Shown: positions 53,750-63,329, counted from the stretch's first letter. The stretch: 64,000 nucleotides of DNA from Sporomusa silvacetica DSM 10669 (GCF_002257705.1 NZ_LSLK01000074.1:1-64000); one strand, 5' to 3'. Numbers and translations: made by a program. The notes: a model not told the origin generated them from the letters alone.

Positions 53750-55363
53750 TTACTTCCCCAGCTTATTTGCCAACGTTGCTTTGATAAAATCCCTAAACAA
53801 TGGGTGCGGGTTAGTCGGACGCGACTTGAATTCCGGGTGGAATTGCGTACCCACAAACCAGGGATGATCTTTTATTTCTACAATCTCAACTAAGCGCCCA
53901 TTAGGTAAAGTACCACCAATAACAAGGCCAGCGGCAGATAGTCTATCACGATATGCATTATTAAATTCAAAACGGTGACGGTGACGTTCATAAATAATCT
54001 CGTCCTGATAGGCTTGATAGGTTAGTGTACCTTCTGTAACCTTGCAGGGATACACGCCAAGACGCATGGTACCGCCCTTGGCTTCAATAGCTACCTGCTC
54101 AGGCATAAGGTCGATAACTGGGTGCGCTGTATCTGGATTAAACTCAGTGCTGTGCGCATCTACTAAGCCACATACATTACGGGAAAATTCAATGACGGCA
54201 GTCTGCATCCCCAAACACAAGCCAAAGAACGGCACCTTGTTCTCCCGCGCATAGCGAATGGCCTTGAGCTTACCTTCAATCCCGCGGTCACCAAACCCAC
54301 CAGGCACCAAGATACCATCAACATCGCCTAAACATGCAACTAGATCAGTGTCCTCCGCCTCAATATCTTCGGCGTTAATCCATTTGATCTCAATTGCGGT
54401 ATCATTAGCAATACCACCATGGCGCAGAGCTTCTGACACACTCATATAAGCATCCCGCAGGGCGACATATTTACCGACAATGGCAATCTGCACACTATAC
54501 CGCGGATTCATGATCTTATCCACCATGTGTTTCCACTGCGTCATATCGGCTCCAGTGTCTTCCAGGTTGAGCTTTTCCATAGCAATACGGTCAAGACCTT
54601 CCTTTTCCAACATTAGTGGAACCTCATAGATGCTGGCGGCATTTTTGTTCTGGATGACTGCATCACAGTCAATGTCACAGAATAAGGCCAGCTTTTCTTT
54701 CATCTCCTGCGATATCTCATGCTCAGTACGGCACACAATGATATCAGGGTGAATACCAATACTTCTCAGTTCTTTTACACTATGCTGGGTAGGCTTGGTT
54801 TTAAGCTCACCGGCTGCCGAGATGTAGGGTACAAGGGTAACATGAATATAAAGCACACCACCCTTTCCTACTTCCTTTTTAACCTGACGAATGGCTTCTA
54901 AAAATGGCTGACTTTCAATATCGCCAACAGTACCGCCGATTTCGGTAATGACAACATCAGCATTGTCTTCTTCGCCTACCCGGTAAATGCGTTCTTTAAT
55001 TTCATTGGTAATATGGGGAATTACCTGGACAGTGCTGCCCAAATAATCTCCTTTACGTTCCTTGTTGATAACTGACCAATATATTTTGCCAGCTGTGACA
55101 TTTGAGCTTTTGCTTAAGTGAATATCAATAAACCTTTCATAATGGCCAAGGTCAAGGTCGGTCTCGCCACCGTCTTCTGTGACAAATACTTCGCCATGCT
55201 GATAAGGACTCATGGTCCCTGGATCAAAGTTGATGTACGGGTCAAACTTCTGGATGGTAACTTTGAGCCCGCGGCTTTTCAAAAGACGCCCAAGTGATGC
55301 TGCCGTGATTCCCTTACCAAGTGAAGATACCACGCCGCCTGTAACAAAAATATATTTAGCCAT
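53750..55363 (-). CDS. pyrG: CTP synthase
   Basis: Makes CTP from UTP, ATP and glutamine. 537 residues. Synthetase domain: FVTGGVVSSLGKGITAASLGRLL, then DPYINFDPGTMSPYQHGEVFVTEDG. Glutaminase domain: GGFGDRG, catalytic cysteine in PFFGLCLGMQ (about residue 380), and histidine/glutamate in QFHPEFKSRP. ATG. Order rpoE-pyrG as in Bacillus. Confidence 0.98.
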   Translation of the reverse strand: MAKYIFVTGGVVSSLGKGITAASLGRLLKSRGLKVTIQKFDPYINFDPGTMSPYQHGEVFVTEDGGETDLDLGHYERFIDIHLSKSSNVTAGKIYWSVINKERKGDYLGSTVQVIPHITNEIKERIYRVGEEDNADVVITEIGGTVGDIESQPFLEAIRQVKKEVGKGGVLYIHVTLVPYISAAGELKTKPTQHSVKELRSIGIHPDIIVCRTEHEISQEMKEKLALFCDIDCDAVIQNKNAASIYEVPLMLEKEGLDRIAMEKLNLEDTGADMTQWKHMVDKIMNPRYSVQIAIVGKYVALRDAYMSVSEALRHGGIANDTAIEIKWINAEDIEAEDTDLVACLGDVDGILVPGGFGDRGIEGKLKAIRYARENKVPFFGLCLGMQTAVIEFSRNVCGLVDAHSTEFNPDTAHPVIDLMPEQVAIEAKGGTMRLGVYPCKVTEGTLTYQAYQDEIIYERHRHRFEFNNAYRDRLSAAGLVIGGTLPNGRLVEIVEIKDHPWFVGTQFHPEFKSRPTNPHPLFRDFIKATLANKLGK

Positions 55364-55468
55364 TTAAAAATCCTCCTACTAACTTCCCACAATTAACTGT
55401 TGACAACCCTAATTATGCCAAAAATGCAAGTTCTTTATCCGATAACTAAGAGTAGCGGCCTCGTGCAA

Positions 55469-55894
55469 CTACACCTCAGTTTCTTCGTTTTCTTCTTCTA
55501 ATTCGGTCTCGCCTTCCAACAAATGGTCAGGATCAGAGTTACTGGCAGTACCTTCATTTTCAAAATCCTGTTGAATAGCAGCAAACAACTTGGCCCGTCT
55601 TTGCATGTCTGGTTGGGCAGTTGCTGTTTCTTCTGCTTCGAGCACACTAATGCGCTGTGGTGACCACTCATTCAGGCCCCACATACTTTTGCCTGTATGC
55701 ACAAACCGGCTGTCCAGATTAATCCGAGTATGAACATCAGCAATAGTATGAGCTGATGCGCGTGCTGTACCACCCTTGGCGGCGATGGCCTGATCAATTA
55801 ATTCCCGGTAATATAACGGATGTCCTGCTGCTTTTAAAACCTGATATGCTGAATCGACTTCATCAATAGAATTCTTCGGTATAATATATGCCAT
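55469..55894 (-). CDS. rpoE: RNA polymerase delta subunit
   Basis: 141 residues. The N-terminal HARE-HTH domain (1-85) has EVDSAYQVLKAAGHPLYYRELID and HTRINLDSRFVHTGKSMWGL. The tail is rich in glutamate, as expected for delta, which recycles RNA polymerase and weakens nonspecific DNA binding. ATG 55894 with GGAGGTTAAAATT upstream; longer frames have no ribosome site. Located between argS and pyrG, as in Bacillus. Confidence 0.9.
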   Translation of the reverse strand: MAYIIPKNSIDEVDSAYQVLKAAGHPLYYRELIDQAIAAKGGTARASAHTIADVHTRINLDSRFVHTGKSMWGLNEWSPQRISVLEAEETATAQPDMQRRAKLFAAIQQDFENEGTASNSDPDHLLEGETELEEENEETEV

Positions 55895-55991
55895 AATTTT
55901 AACCTCCGCACTTAACAATCCGCGTTTTATATTCAACACACAGAGGTAAATTCCTCCCGATTGCTGTAAAACATTCCGGAGAGTAAGTGAT

Positions 55992-57659
55992 TTACATTTT
56001 GTCGGGAGCAGCAACTCCCAGGATACCAAGTGATTGTTTTACTGTTGCCCTTACCGCTGTCACAAGTGCCAGACGGGCGGCCTGTAAGTCAGGCTCAACG
56101 CCAATAATCCGACATTGATTATAAAAGGTATGGAACAGGCTGGCTAATTCATGTGCATAGCGGGCAATCCGGTGCGGCGCACGCTCACAAGCTGCACTGG
56201 CAACCTCTTCTGGGAACATGGCCATTTTTTTGATTAAATCAATTTCCGCCTGCTCTGTTAATAGTTCCAGCTTAATTTGGTCCCAGGCCGCAGGAACAGG
56301 TAAGCCCGCATCTGCCACTTGGCGAAAAATACTGGATATCCGGGCATGAGCGTACTGGATGTAATACACCGGATTCTCATTGGAATGAGATTTTGCCAAA
56401 TCAAGATCAAAGTCAAGCTGGCTGTCAGTAGAACGCATAATGAAGAAATACCGGGCGGCATCGCGCCCCACTTCCTCAATAAGTTCACTCAAGGTTACGC
56501 CTTGTCCTGTCCGTTTGGACATCTTGACAAGCTTACCCTCTTGATATAGGCTTACCATCTGCAAAATCATTACTTCCAGGTTATCTGCATTATACCCCAT
56601 GGCATTGATAGCAGCCTTAACCCGGCAAATGTAACCATGGTGATCCGCCCCCCAAATATTAATAACCTTGTTGAAACCACGGGCAAATTTATCACGATGA
56701 TAGGCTATATCAGCAGCCAGATAGGTAGGCACCCCATTATCGCGAATAACTACCCGGTCTTTATCATCACCATAGGCCGTCGATTTTAACCATAAGGCGC
56801 CATCTTTTTCATAGATATTGCCATTGGCCTTTAACAGCTCACAGGTAGCTGCTACAGAACCACTGTTATGTAGTGTGCGTTCGCTAAACCATACGTCAAA
56901 ATTGACGCCAAACTGTTCTAAATCTTCTTTAAGCGCAGCCAACTTTTCCTTTAGTCCCACTTCCTTGAACGCGGCTAAACGCTCTGCCTCCGGCATACTG
57001 AGATATTTGTCGCCATGTTTGTCAATAATCCGCTCAGCTGTGTCAATGATATCTTTGCCATGATAGCCATCTTCGGGAAAATCAACTGACTTCCCCATAA
57101 TCTCCAAATACCTGGCGTTGACAGAAGCTGCCAGGTTATCCATCTGATTGCCGGCATCGTTGATATAAAATTCCGCCTCCACCTGGTAACCTGCTACCCG
57201 AAGCAGATTAACAAGGGCGCTACCTACGGCTGCCCCCCGGCCATGACCAACATGCAACGGCCCGGTGGGGTTCGCACTGACAAACTCTACCTGTACCCGT
57301 TCACCTTGTCCGGCGTTAGTCTGGCCGAAATTTTCCCCGGCAGCCAATATATCCGCTAAGTCTTGGTATAGGATATCTGACTTAAGATAAAAGTTAATAA
57401 ACCCAGGCCCAGCTAGCGAGGCTTTATCCAGCCAAGGCTCATCAAGCCGGTCGATAATAGCCTGGGCAATCACCCGCGGATTCATCTTAGCCGCTTTGGC
57501 CGACTGCATAGCAAAGTTAGTCGCATAATCGCCAAACTCCTTTTGTGGCGGCACTTCCAGTGCTATCTCAGGCAGGCGCTCGGCAACAAATACGCCGTCC
57601 GCTACAGCTTGGGTCGCTGCTTGTCCAATGGCGGCAATTAGCTGTTGTTTAATGTCCAT
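55992..57659 (-). CDS. argS: arginyl-tRNA synthetase
   Basis: Charges tRNA-Arg. 555 residues, class Ia. HIGH motif as HVGHGRG (about residue 133) after SANPTGPL, KMSKRTG (about residue 365) as the KMSKS variant, C-terminal anticodon domain. The start is ATG 57659 with GGGGGATAAGAAGA upstream; it overlaps the end of the DUF1934 gene by 11 nt. An extra 19-residue upstream extension has no own ribosome binding site. Confidence 0.97.
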   Translation of the reverse strand: MDIKQQLIAAIGQAATQAVADGVFVAERLPEIALEVPPQKEFGDYATNFAMQSAKAAKMNPRVIAQAIIDRLDEPWLDKASLAGPGFINFYLKSDILYQDLADILAAGENFGQTNAGQGERVQVEFVSANPTGPLHVGHGRGAAVGSALVNLLRVAGYQVEAEFYINDAGNQMDNLAASVNARYLEIMGKSVDFPEDGYHGKDIIDTAERIIDKHGDKYLSMPEAERLAAFKEVGLKEKLAALKEDLEQFGVNFDVWFSERTLHNSGSVAATCELLKANGNIYEKDGALWLKSTAYGDDKDRVVIRDNGVPTYLAADIAYHRDKFARGFNKVINIWGADHHGYICRVKAAINAMGYNADNLEVMILQMVSLYQEGKLVKMSKRTGQGVTLSELIEEVGRDAARYFFIMRSTDSQLDFDLDLAKSHSNENPVYYIQYAHARISSIFRQVADAGLPVPAAWDQIKLELLTEQAEIDLIKKMAMFPEEVASAACERAPHRIARYAHELASLFHTFYNQCRIIGVEPDLQAARLALVTAVRATVKQSLGILGVAAPDKM

Positions 57660-58131
57660 TCTTCTTATCCCCCTGTATAAGGACAGCAAGTGTATTGGCG
57701 CTTTGCCACTGTCCATCTATTTCCAGCTCATACTCAATATGTATTCCGGTAACCTGACTATTATCCTCAACACGAGTTATCGCCAGCCGGGTTGTTTGTA
57801 TACTAATTTCCATTGTGCCGTAAGGTGTGACATACCTAGAACGGGAGCGCTGCCCCACACGAAATTCCTGCCGCTGGTCAACGCCGCCCCTACGCACCAG
57901 AATAACATAATCTGCATAAACTTTTAAGAGTGTTGAGGCGCCTTCCATACCACTAATCTCGCTTTCCTGATACGTGATGTAGTGGACCCCATTTTTCGCA
58001 TACCGCCGCCCATGCGTAAATAATTCAATTGTATCTTCTTCGCCATGAGCATCCTGTTGTGAGCCTTTCACAGAAATAAGCACATGGCTAATATCCGTAT
58101 TACTCTGTTTAATCAGACTCAATCCCTTCAC
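57649..58131 (-). CDS. ywiB: DUF1934 beta-barrel protein (YwiB-like)
   Basis: 160 residues, a lipocalin-like barrel family. HVLISVKGSQ at the start, GVHYITYQESEISGMEGASTLLKV near residue 55 and PYGTMEISIQTTRL near 103 are typical. Function unknown, although it lies with argS in many Firmicutes. The GTG start has a near AAGG; a TTG three codons on could also serve. Confidence 0.85.
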   Translation of the reverse strand: MKGLSLIKQSNTDISHVLISVKGSQQDAHGEEDTIELFTHGRRYAKNGVHYITYQESEISGMEGASTLLKVYADYVILVRRGGVDQRQEFRVGQRSRSRYVTPYGTMEISIQTTRLAITRVEDNSQVTGIHIEYELEIDGQWQSANTLAVLIQGDKKNGH

Positions 58132-58216
58132 AGAACCTTAACTTTATTATTATAGCGTAGTCGAAAGCTATTGCCAATATTCATAAGACTAATATTGCAA
58201 AAAAACGAAAATAAAT

Positions 58217-58285
58217 TGCGCCGCCTGTCCGTGCGTACCAGACAAGCGGCGCCGTCCCCGGGAGGTAGCCGCCATACTACCTCGC
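58217..58285 (-). other. two adjacent hairpins after the second spoIID-like gene
   Basis: On the minus strand a GAGGTAGT/ACCTCC hairpin (58281-58258) is followed by a long GC-rich hairpin GCGCCGCTTGTC with GACAGGCGGCGC (58253-58217) and AATTTATTTTC. The second is a plausible terminator; the first may be part of a larger fold. Space 58132-58360 holds nothing else. Confidence 0.6.
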
Positions 58286-58360
58286 GTAATTAATGTATGC
58301 AGAAATTACTATAAAATTCATCCATATAAAGTCAGTGAATAATTTTTTTCATTTTACAAA

Positions 58361-59392
58361 TCATTGCCATAACTTTTTCACTTCAGTGCCAGGATAATAA
58401 TACCTGATAATATCCTCAGCCTGCTTGCCCTCTTTGGCAAAGGTATAGGCACCCCACTGGCACAAACCAACACCATTACCCCAGCCGTTACCCTTAAAAA
58501 TGAAGTTACCACCTTCAACATTCATTTCCGTAACTAATGTGGATTTTAGAACATCATAGCCGATAGCCCTGCGAAAATCAGCACCATACATTTTTTTATC
58601 ACCAGCCCCAATATAGAGAATCCGACCAGATGGCCCTTTCTCCAAAATGCGTATATCGGCTGGGTTACCCGTATAGCCGATGGCAGCTGCGACCTGGGAA
58701 GCCGGAATTTTTACTGTCCAGGATTCTATTTGTTTTGGGGCATAGGTAAAGCAGTTATCTTTGACAGGCTGGAAATAGGGCGTGTCATGAGGAATTTCCT
58801 TAGGAAAGCTTTCTTCTCTGGTAGCACCAATTTGCCCATTACAAGAACTATAGATAGCATTAACAAGTCCACCGGCATATAACAGCACTTCACCGCGTGT
58901 CCGTGCTACGGCCTGCCGCACACTGTCGTTGACTTTCTGTGGAGCAAAAGCCTGAAGCTCCTCTTTCGATGTACTGACATCGGCATTATGTAGTTTTTTT
59001 ATTGTGCCAGCCTCAATGGCACTGATTGTCAGGGTACGTGAGGCAATGGCTTGTGCCGCCAAGGCTTCTGTTGGCCAATCTGGCTCCATCTCCTGGGCAA
59101 TAACCCCTTCAATGTACTTCTCTAGCGGCATAGTCTCGATCGAGCCTTTGTCTGCCAGATAGACTTTTACTTGTGGTTCATTAGCATATTTAGCTGCATC
59201 AAAGGGCGCAACCCCTGGAATCGGCTGTGGTACCGGCGCAGGTGGCGTCGGGGCCGGTTCCTGCTCAGTCGGTGCCGGTATTGGTGCAGGTGTTGGTTTT
59301 TGGGCGGGAGGCTTGAGTAGTGTGTATGCTCCCGTGAGAAATGCTAGCAAAATTCCTACGACTAGTGCGGTATTCAATGTCTTGTTTTTCAT
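58361..59392 (-). CDS. SpoIID/LytB-domain protein (second copy)
   Basis: 343 residues. Membrane anchor at 7-27 followed by a proline/alanine-rich linker (31-70). SpoIID domain: MPLEKYIEGVIAQEMEPDWPTEALAAQAIASRT has the catalytic glutamate; WGNGVGLCQWGAYTFA near the end is the metal-associated motif. The lysis of stem-free glycans is inferred from SpoIID. ACGAGGTGG precedes ATG. It lies after vanW, with 42 nt between. Confidence 0.88.
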   Translation of the reverse strand: MKNKTLNTALVVGILLAFLTGAYTLLKPPAQKPTPAPIPAPTEQEPAPTPPAPVPQPIPGVAPFDAAKYANEPQVKVYLADKGSIETMPLEKYIEGVIAQEMEPDWPTEALAAQAIASRTLTISAIEAGTIKKLHNADVSTSKEELQAFAPQKVNDSVRQAVARTRGEVLLYAGGLVNAIYSSCNGQIGATREESFPKEIPHDTPYFQPVKDNCFTYAPKQIESWTVKIPASQVAAAIGYTGNPADIRILEKGPSGRILYIGAGDKKMYGADFRRAIGYDVLKSTLVTEMNVEGGNFIFKGNGWGNGVGLCQWGAYTFAKEGKQAEDIIRYYYPGTEVKKLWQ

Positions 59393-59434
59393 GCGCTCCC
59401 ACCTCGTGTTTAGTATGGCTGGAGAGTTTCCAGC

Positions 59435-60286
59435 TTATACGTCAGGCAATCCCCATAGTTCCACCGTTAACTGAGAACCTGCCTCATCGGTAAAAACACG
59501 GCTTATCAATCGACGGCGCGTGGTGTTGATAAAACGAAAATCCTTATCTGTGTAGGTAGTGGCATCCCTGCCTGGCGGTACATATTTTACCGGCTGGGAA
59601 TGAGGATGACGCTCGGTCACTGTAAGATTTGCAGCCAATACCGCATTATATAAGGTTGATGACACCTGGCACATGCCGCCCCCAAGCCCCTGCTCTGTTT
59701 TCCCCTTATCGCCAAAAACTGTTGCTGGTTGAAAACCCCGGCCGGTCGTCGGTTCGCCTGTTAGTCTGTTGAAGGAAAATTCTTGCCCGGATTCAAGAAC
59801 TGTGTTGTTGATTAATTTGGCTGTCAGACGGATATTGGCAAGACGCCCTGGGCTATCATCCAAAATTTGTGTACTATAACGCCCCAGCTTGTGACTACGA
59901 GCCAGCTTGTCCTTGGTAATATCAGGAACAAACTGTTGATAGATCGGTGCAACCTGGCTACCAGGCGCTGCCGCAAGCAATTCGTTCAGAGTGTCCGACA
60001 CATTGAGACGCTGACCCGGACGTTCAGTAATAATCTCACCAGTTTCAGGGGCAAAGCCGGCATTTACGGCTGGCACATCCTTGGCCTTGGCCAAGTTAAT
60101 CAAAACTTTGCTGGCTTCTTCCACCGTCATAGCGCCTACAGGCTGTCCTTCAATGGTAACCTGGTCAGCCACTAGGCGAACTTCCGGTTTGGGAGCAGGT
60201 ATTTTTAAACCACAGCCTGCGTTAAGTGCCAGTAGCATAATAAGCATGAGTGACAGAAATTGCAAAAGTTTTTTTATCGCGTTCAC
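59435..60286 (-). CDS. VanW family lipoprotein
   Basis: About 280 residues. A lipoprotein signal with lipobox LNAGC (cysteine about residue 23) and a VanW domain (about 125-275): SFNRLTGEPTTGRGFQPATVF, LGGGMCQVSSTLYNAVL (the G-G-x-C motif), RHPHSQPVKYVPPGRDAT. The start is unusual: AGGAGG sits directly before GTG 60286, whereas an ATA codon at 60277 is eight nt behind it and gives MKKLLQF. Probable peptidoglycan partner of the neighbouring SpoIID and Mur ligase genes. Confidence 0.85.
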   Translation of the reverse strand: MNAIKKLLQFLSLMLIMLLALNAGCGLKIPAPKPEVRLVADQVTIEGQPVGAMTVEEASKVLINLAKAKDVPAVNAGFAPETGEIITERPGQRLNVSDTLNELLAAAPGSQVAPIYQQFVPDITKDKLARSHKLGRYSTQILDDSPGRLANIRLTAKLINNTVLESGQEFSFNRLTGEPTTGRGFQPATVFGDKGKTEQGLGGGMCQVSSTLYNAVLAANLTVTERHPHSQPVKYVPPGRDATTYTDKDFRFINTTRRRLISRVFTDEAGSQLTVELWGLPDV

Positions 60287-60345
60287 CTCCTGCCTGTAAT
60301 GGGAATATCATGGAGTATCTTATTTGCTGACAAGGAGGAAATGAT

Positions 60346-61860
60346 ATGCAGGTACTTGAGAATTGGGTTAGCAAAGCAACGGGAATTACCTGCCATTCTG
60401 ACAAGGTACAGCCAGGGTATATTTTTGTGGCTATCTGTGGCCGCGCCGTCGATGGTAATACGTTTGCCCAAGCTGCCGCTGACCGGGGAGCACTGGTCAT
60501 TGTGAGCGATTACCCAGACCATCTGCCGCCGCTACCCATTCCGGTACTTGTTGTAGCTAACGCCAGATTGGTTCTGTCTGAGCTGGCTGCGGCCTTTTAT
60601 GAAAATCCTTCACACAAATTGAACCTTGTAGGTATAACTGGCTCTAATGGTAAAACTACCATTGCCTGCCTGCTTGAGCATATTTTTATCCGTAATGGCT
60701 TCCAGACTGGACTTATTGGCACCGTCCGGGTCAATACCGGAAAAAACGCTATCCCCAGTACCCTGACAACACCAGATGCGGTTTCGCTTCAACACTATCT
60801 ATCACAAATGCTTAGAAACAAAGTTACCCATGCCGCTATGGAAGTATCCGCGCAAGGCGTTGATATGCATCGCGTTACCCATGTTCGTTTTTCCACAGGC
60901 ATACTTAGCAATCTATGTGCCGACCACCTCGATTTTCATGGCAATTTTGCTAACTACCTTGCGGCCAAAACTAAGTTTCTGGAGTTGCTTACTCCTCAAA
61001 CACCCCTGATTGTCAATATCACTGATCCCTACTGCCAGGTCATGGCTTCCCATTTTACCGGCAGGCTTATTACCGTTGCGGTCAATAGCCCTGCCGACAT
61101 CTGCGCCAGAATTACCCACCTGACAGCCTATGGCAGTGGCTTTACCCTTACAATCAGCAGCCCGTTGGTCGCACTCAATGGCCAGCAGTTACCAGCCGGC
61201 CAATATGCTATGACATTAGCCATTCCCGGACGCCATAATATCGAAAATGCACTACTGGCCGCGGCCGCCGCCTTGCTACAAGGCCTGACACCAGCAGTCA
61301 TTTCCCAGGCGTTAGCCGATTTCCGGGGCGTTGAACGGCGTATGGATATCTTCCATATCGACGGACTCACTGTTGTTGATGATACGGCTCTAAATCCAGG
61401 CAGTATTGAAGCTGTATTCGATACAACAAACACGTTGCGCTATCAGCAGCTTGTTGTTGTTAATGCCATTCGCGGCCAGCGCGGTCCGGCAATTAACGCT
61501 GCCAATGCTGCAACCCTTGCTGGTCTCAGGAAAAAATTACCATTTAAATTAATTATTACCGACAGCGCCGACCAGGTTGGTCCACCAGATATAGTAACCC
61601 CCGAAGAAAGGGTGGCTTTTCTGTCAACACTAAACACACTAGGAACCGACTATACCTACACCAGCACTTTGTCTAGGGCGATCAAAGCTGCTCTCAGTCA
61701 TGCCTGTGCCAGTGATCTTATTGTATTAATCGGTGCCCAAGGGATGGATACTGGTCGGCAAGTATTGACCGCAATGATGAAGTCCGCCATAACTCAAGAT
61801 CACTGTCAACCCCAGTCTTATCAGCCAACGTTAGCCTTAAACCTTGATACAACGCATTAA
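60346..61860 (+). CDS. Mur ligase family protein, MurE-like
   Basis: 504 residues. Three Mur domains; P-loop GITGSNGKTTIACLLEH (about residue 99), the TTPDAVSLQ motif, MEVSAQGVDMHRV, DHLDFHGNFANY, IPGRHNIENALLAA and GVERRMDIF. The DNPR motif that selects diaminopimelate in MurE is missing; the place is filled by TDSADQVGPP. So it is a MurE relative with a different or unknown substrate. AAGGAGG precedes ATG. It is divergent from vanW and convergent with the cytochrome gene (4 nt). Confidence 0.78.
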   Translation: MQVLENWVSKATGITCHSDKVQPGYIFVAICGRAVDGNTFAQAAADRGALVIVSDYPDHLPPLPIPVLVVANARLVLSELAAAFYENPSHKLNLVGITGSNGKTTIACLLEHIFIRNGFQTGLIGTVRVNTGKNAIPSTLTTPDAVSLQHYLSQMLRNKVTHAAMEVSAQGVDMHRVTHVRFSTGILSNLCADHLDFHGNFANYLAAKTKFLELLTPQTPLIVNITDPYCQVMASHFTGRLITVAVNSPADICARITHLTAYGSGFTLTISSPLVALNGQQLPAGQYAMTLAIPGRHNIENALLAAAAALLQGLTPAVISQALADFRGVERRMDIFHIDGLTVVDDTALNPGSIEAVFDTTNTLRYQQLVVVNAIRGQRGPAINAANAATLAGLRKKLPFKLIITDSADQVGPPDIVTPEERVAFLSTLNTLGTDYTYTSTLSRAIKAALSHACASDLIVLIGAQGMDTGRQVLTAMMKSAITQDHCQPQSYQPTLALNLDTTH

Positions 61861-61864
61861 AGTT

Positions 61865-62446
61865 TTACTTTACCTTAGGTTCTTTGTTTATATAGCCTGA
61901 AAACATCGCCTGCAGCTTGGCAGGTTCTTCGGTAAATGCCAAATATAAATGTAACGGGATGGTTGCCAAAAAAAACATGGTAATGCTGTAAAAAATAATT
62001 CGGATCCCCGCAAAACCGCCAAGCGGCCGACTGAGCCAAGTAGCATACTCTGGTAAGAAGTACGGTAATGCAGCAACTCCCGCTAACAGGGTAACTAGTC
62101 CCCAGCAAGTAAACAGCACCTTTTGCCCCGGGTTATAGCGCCCATAATTCGGGTGATGCTCAGTGATAAACAACGCGTATCGAAAGAAGCTGCGCAGGTT
62201 GGGAAAATCATGCGGCGTAAATAGTACTTCGGTATATTTACCGGTAACAAAATAGTAGTAACTCTGCCCCCATAAATTTAATATAAGTATAATACCGGCA
62301 ATAGTATGTGTTTTACGTATTACGCCATAAGATAGCGTCCCCCAGGGGTCATGCAGATACATTCCTGTTGCAACAAGATAGCTAATGGTAAGAGCCATAA
62401 TCCAGTGAAAAATACGCACAGGCAAGGGATGTAATAATAGTTTCAT
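61865..62446 (-). CDS. di-haem cytochrome b subunit (formate dehydrogenase/hydrogenase gamma type)
   Basis: 193 residues with four membrane segments (about 10-30, 43-65, 108-130, 150-172). Haem-ligand histidines are seen in PVRIFHWIMAL, RKTHTIAGII and TIPLHLYLAF. It can pass electrons from quinol to a dehydrogenase; the partner is not in the window. ATG 62446 uses a GGGGG site that lies within the speD terminator stem. The upstream TTG at 62464 is rejected for that reason. Confidence 0.8.
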   Translation of the reverse strand: MKLLLHPLPVRIFHWIMALTISYLVATGMYLHDPWGTLSYGVIRKTHTIAGIILILNLWGQSYYYFVTGKYTEVLFTPHDFPNLRSFFRYALFITEHHPNYGRYNPGQKVLFTCWGLVTLLAGVAALPYFLPEYATWLSRPLGGFAGIRIIFYSITMFFLATIPLHLYLAFTEEPAKLQAMFSGYINKEPKVK

Positions 62447-62452
62447 AAAAAT

Positions 62453-62476
62453 AAAATCCCCCAATTGGGGGATTTT
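62453..62476 (-). terminator. speD terminator, also covering the cytochrome b ribosome site
   Basis: AAAATCCCCC and GGGGGATTTT form a 10-bp perfect stem. The 3' arm contains the Shine-Dalgarno GGGGG of the next gene, so its translation might be masked in a readthrough transcript. Confidence 0.75.
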
Positions 62477-62483
62477 AATGTAC

Positions 62484-63329
62484 TCATAATTTCAAATTGA
62501 CTTTGGGAATATTTTTCCCATAAAAAATCTCAGCCATTTCTTTTTTGAGACGTTGTTTAATTTTTTTCTTCTCGCCAGCCATGAGTTCTTTTTTGGCGGT
62601 TCCAAATAAATAATTATCCAGGTCAAATTCTTTTAATAACATCTTGGTGTGGAAAATGTTTTCTTGATAGACATTAACATCAATCATTTGGTACATGTCC
62701 CGATTTTCGCTGGAAATATAGTTTTGGATAGAATTTATTTTATGATCAATAAAATACTTTTTGCCATTCACATCGCGGGTAAAACCTCGCACCCGGTAAT
62801 CGATGGCCGTAATATCAGGCTGGAAAGTATTAATCAGAAAGTTCAAGGCCTTCAGCGGCGAAATATGACCGCATGTCGATACATCAATATCTGCCCGGAA
62901 GGTGCTGATACCTTCATCTGGATGGCTTTCAGGATAGGTGTGGACAGTAATGTGGCTTTTATCCAGGTGGCAGACAACAGCTTCTGATTTAGACTCACTG
63001 TTAAGTTCACACTCCCCGCACTCCTCGCTGGTTACGGGCTCTCCCGGTTGATTAACCGGCTCTTCCGAAATCAGCATGGTAACACTGGCACCCTGGGGAT
63101 CATAATCCTGCTTGGCAATATTTAAGATATTAGCTCCAATTATATTGGCCACTTCTGTTAGAATATTGGTCAACCGTTCAGCACTATATTCCTCATCAAT
63201 ATACTCAATATAAGAATGACGATGCTGCGGCGTCTTCGCATAACAGATATCATACATATTAAAGCTGAGTGTCTTAGTAAGATTATTAAAACCATACAGT
63301 TTTAGTTTTTTAATTGCTTTAATTTCCAT
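62484..63329 (-). CDS. speD: S-adenosylmethionine decarboxylase proenzyme (E. coli type)
   Basis: Makes decarboxylated SAM for spermidine. About 281 residues. Autocleavage site is the Lys-Ser bond in CHLDKSHITVHTYPE (about residue 120), which gives the pyruvoyl group; DVSTCGHISPLKALNFL and GFTRDVNGKKYFIDHKINSIQNYI match the E. coli class. ATG 63329 follows GAGGAGAAGGA; a GTG 21 nt upstream lies in the ribosome site. A speE gene is not in the window. Confidence 0.95.
   Translation of the reverse strand: MEIKAIKKLKLYGFNNLTKTLSFNMYDICYAKTPQHRHSYIEYIDEEYSAERLTNILTEVANIIGANILNIAKQDYDPQGASVTMLISEEPVNQPGEPVTSEECGECELNSESKSEAVVCHLDKSHITVHTYPESHPDEGISTFRADIDVSTCGHISPLKALNFLINTFQPDITAIDYRVRGFTRDVNGKKYFIDHKINSIQNYISSENRDMYQMIDVNVYQENIFHTKMLLKEFDLDNYLFGTAKKELMAGEKKKIKQRLKKEMAEIFYGKNIPKVNLKL

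Noticed and set aside
55895..56029. N-terminal extension of RpoE
   Set aside because: The extension is the reading of the spacer and the end of argS; the ribosome binding site lies just before MAYIIPK.
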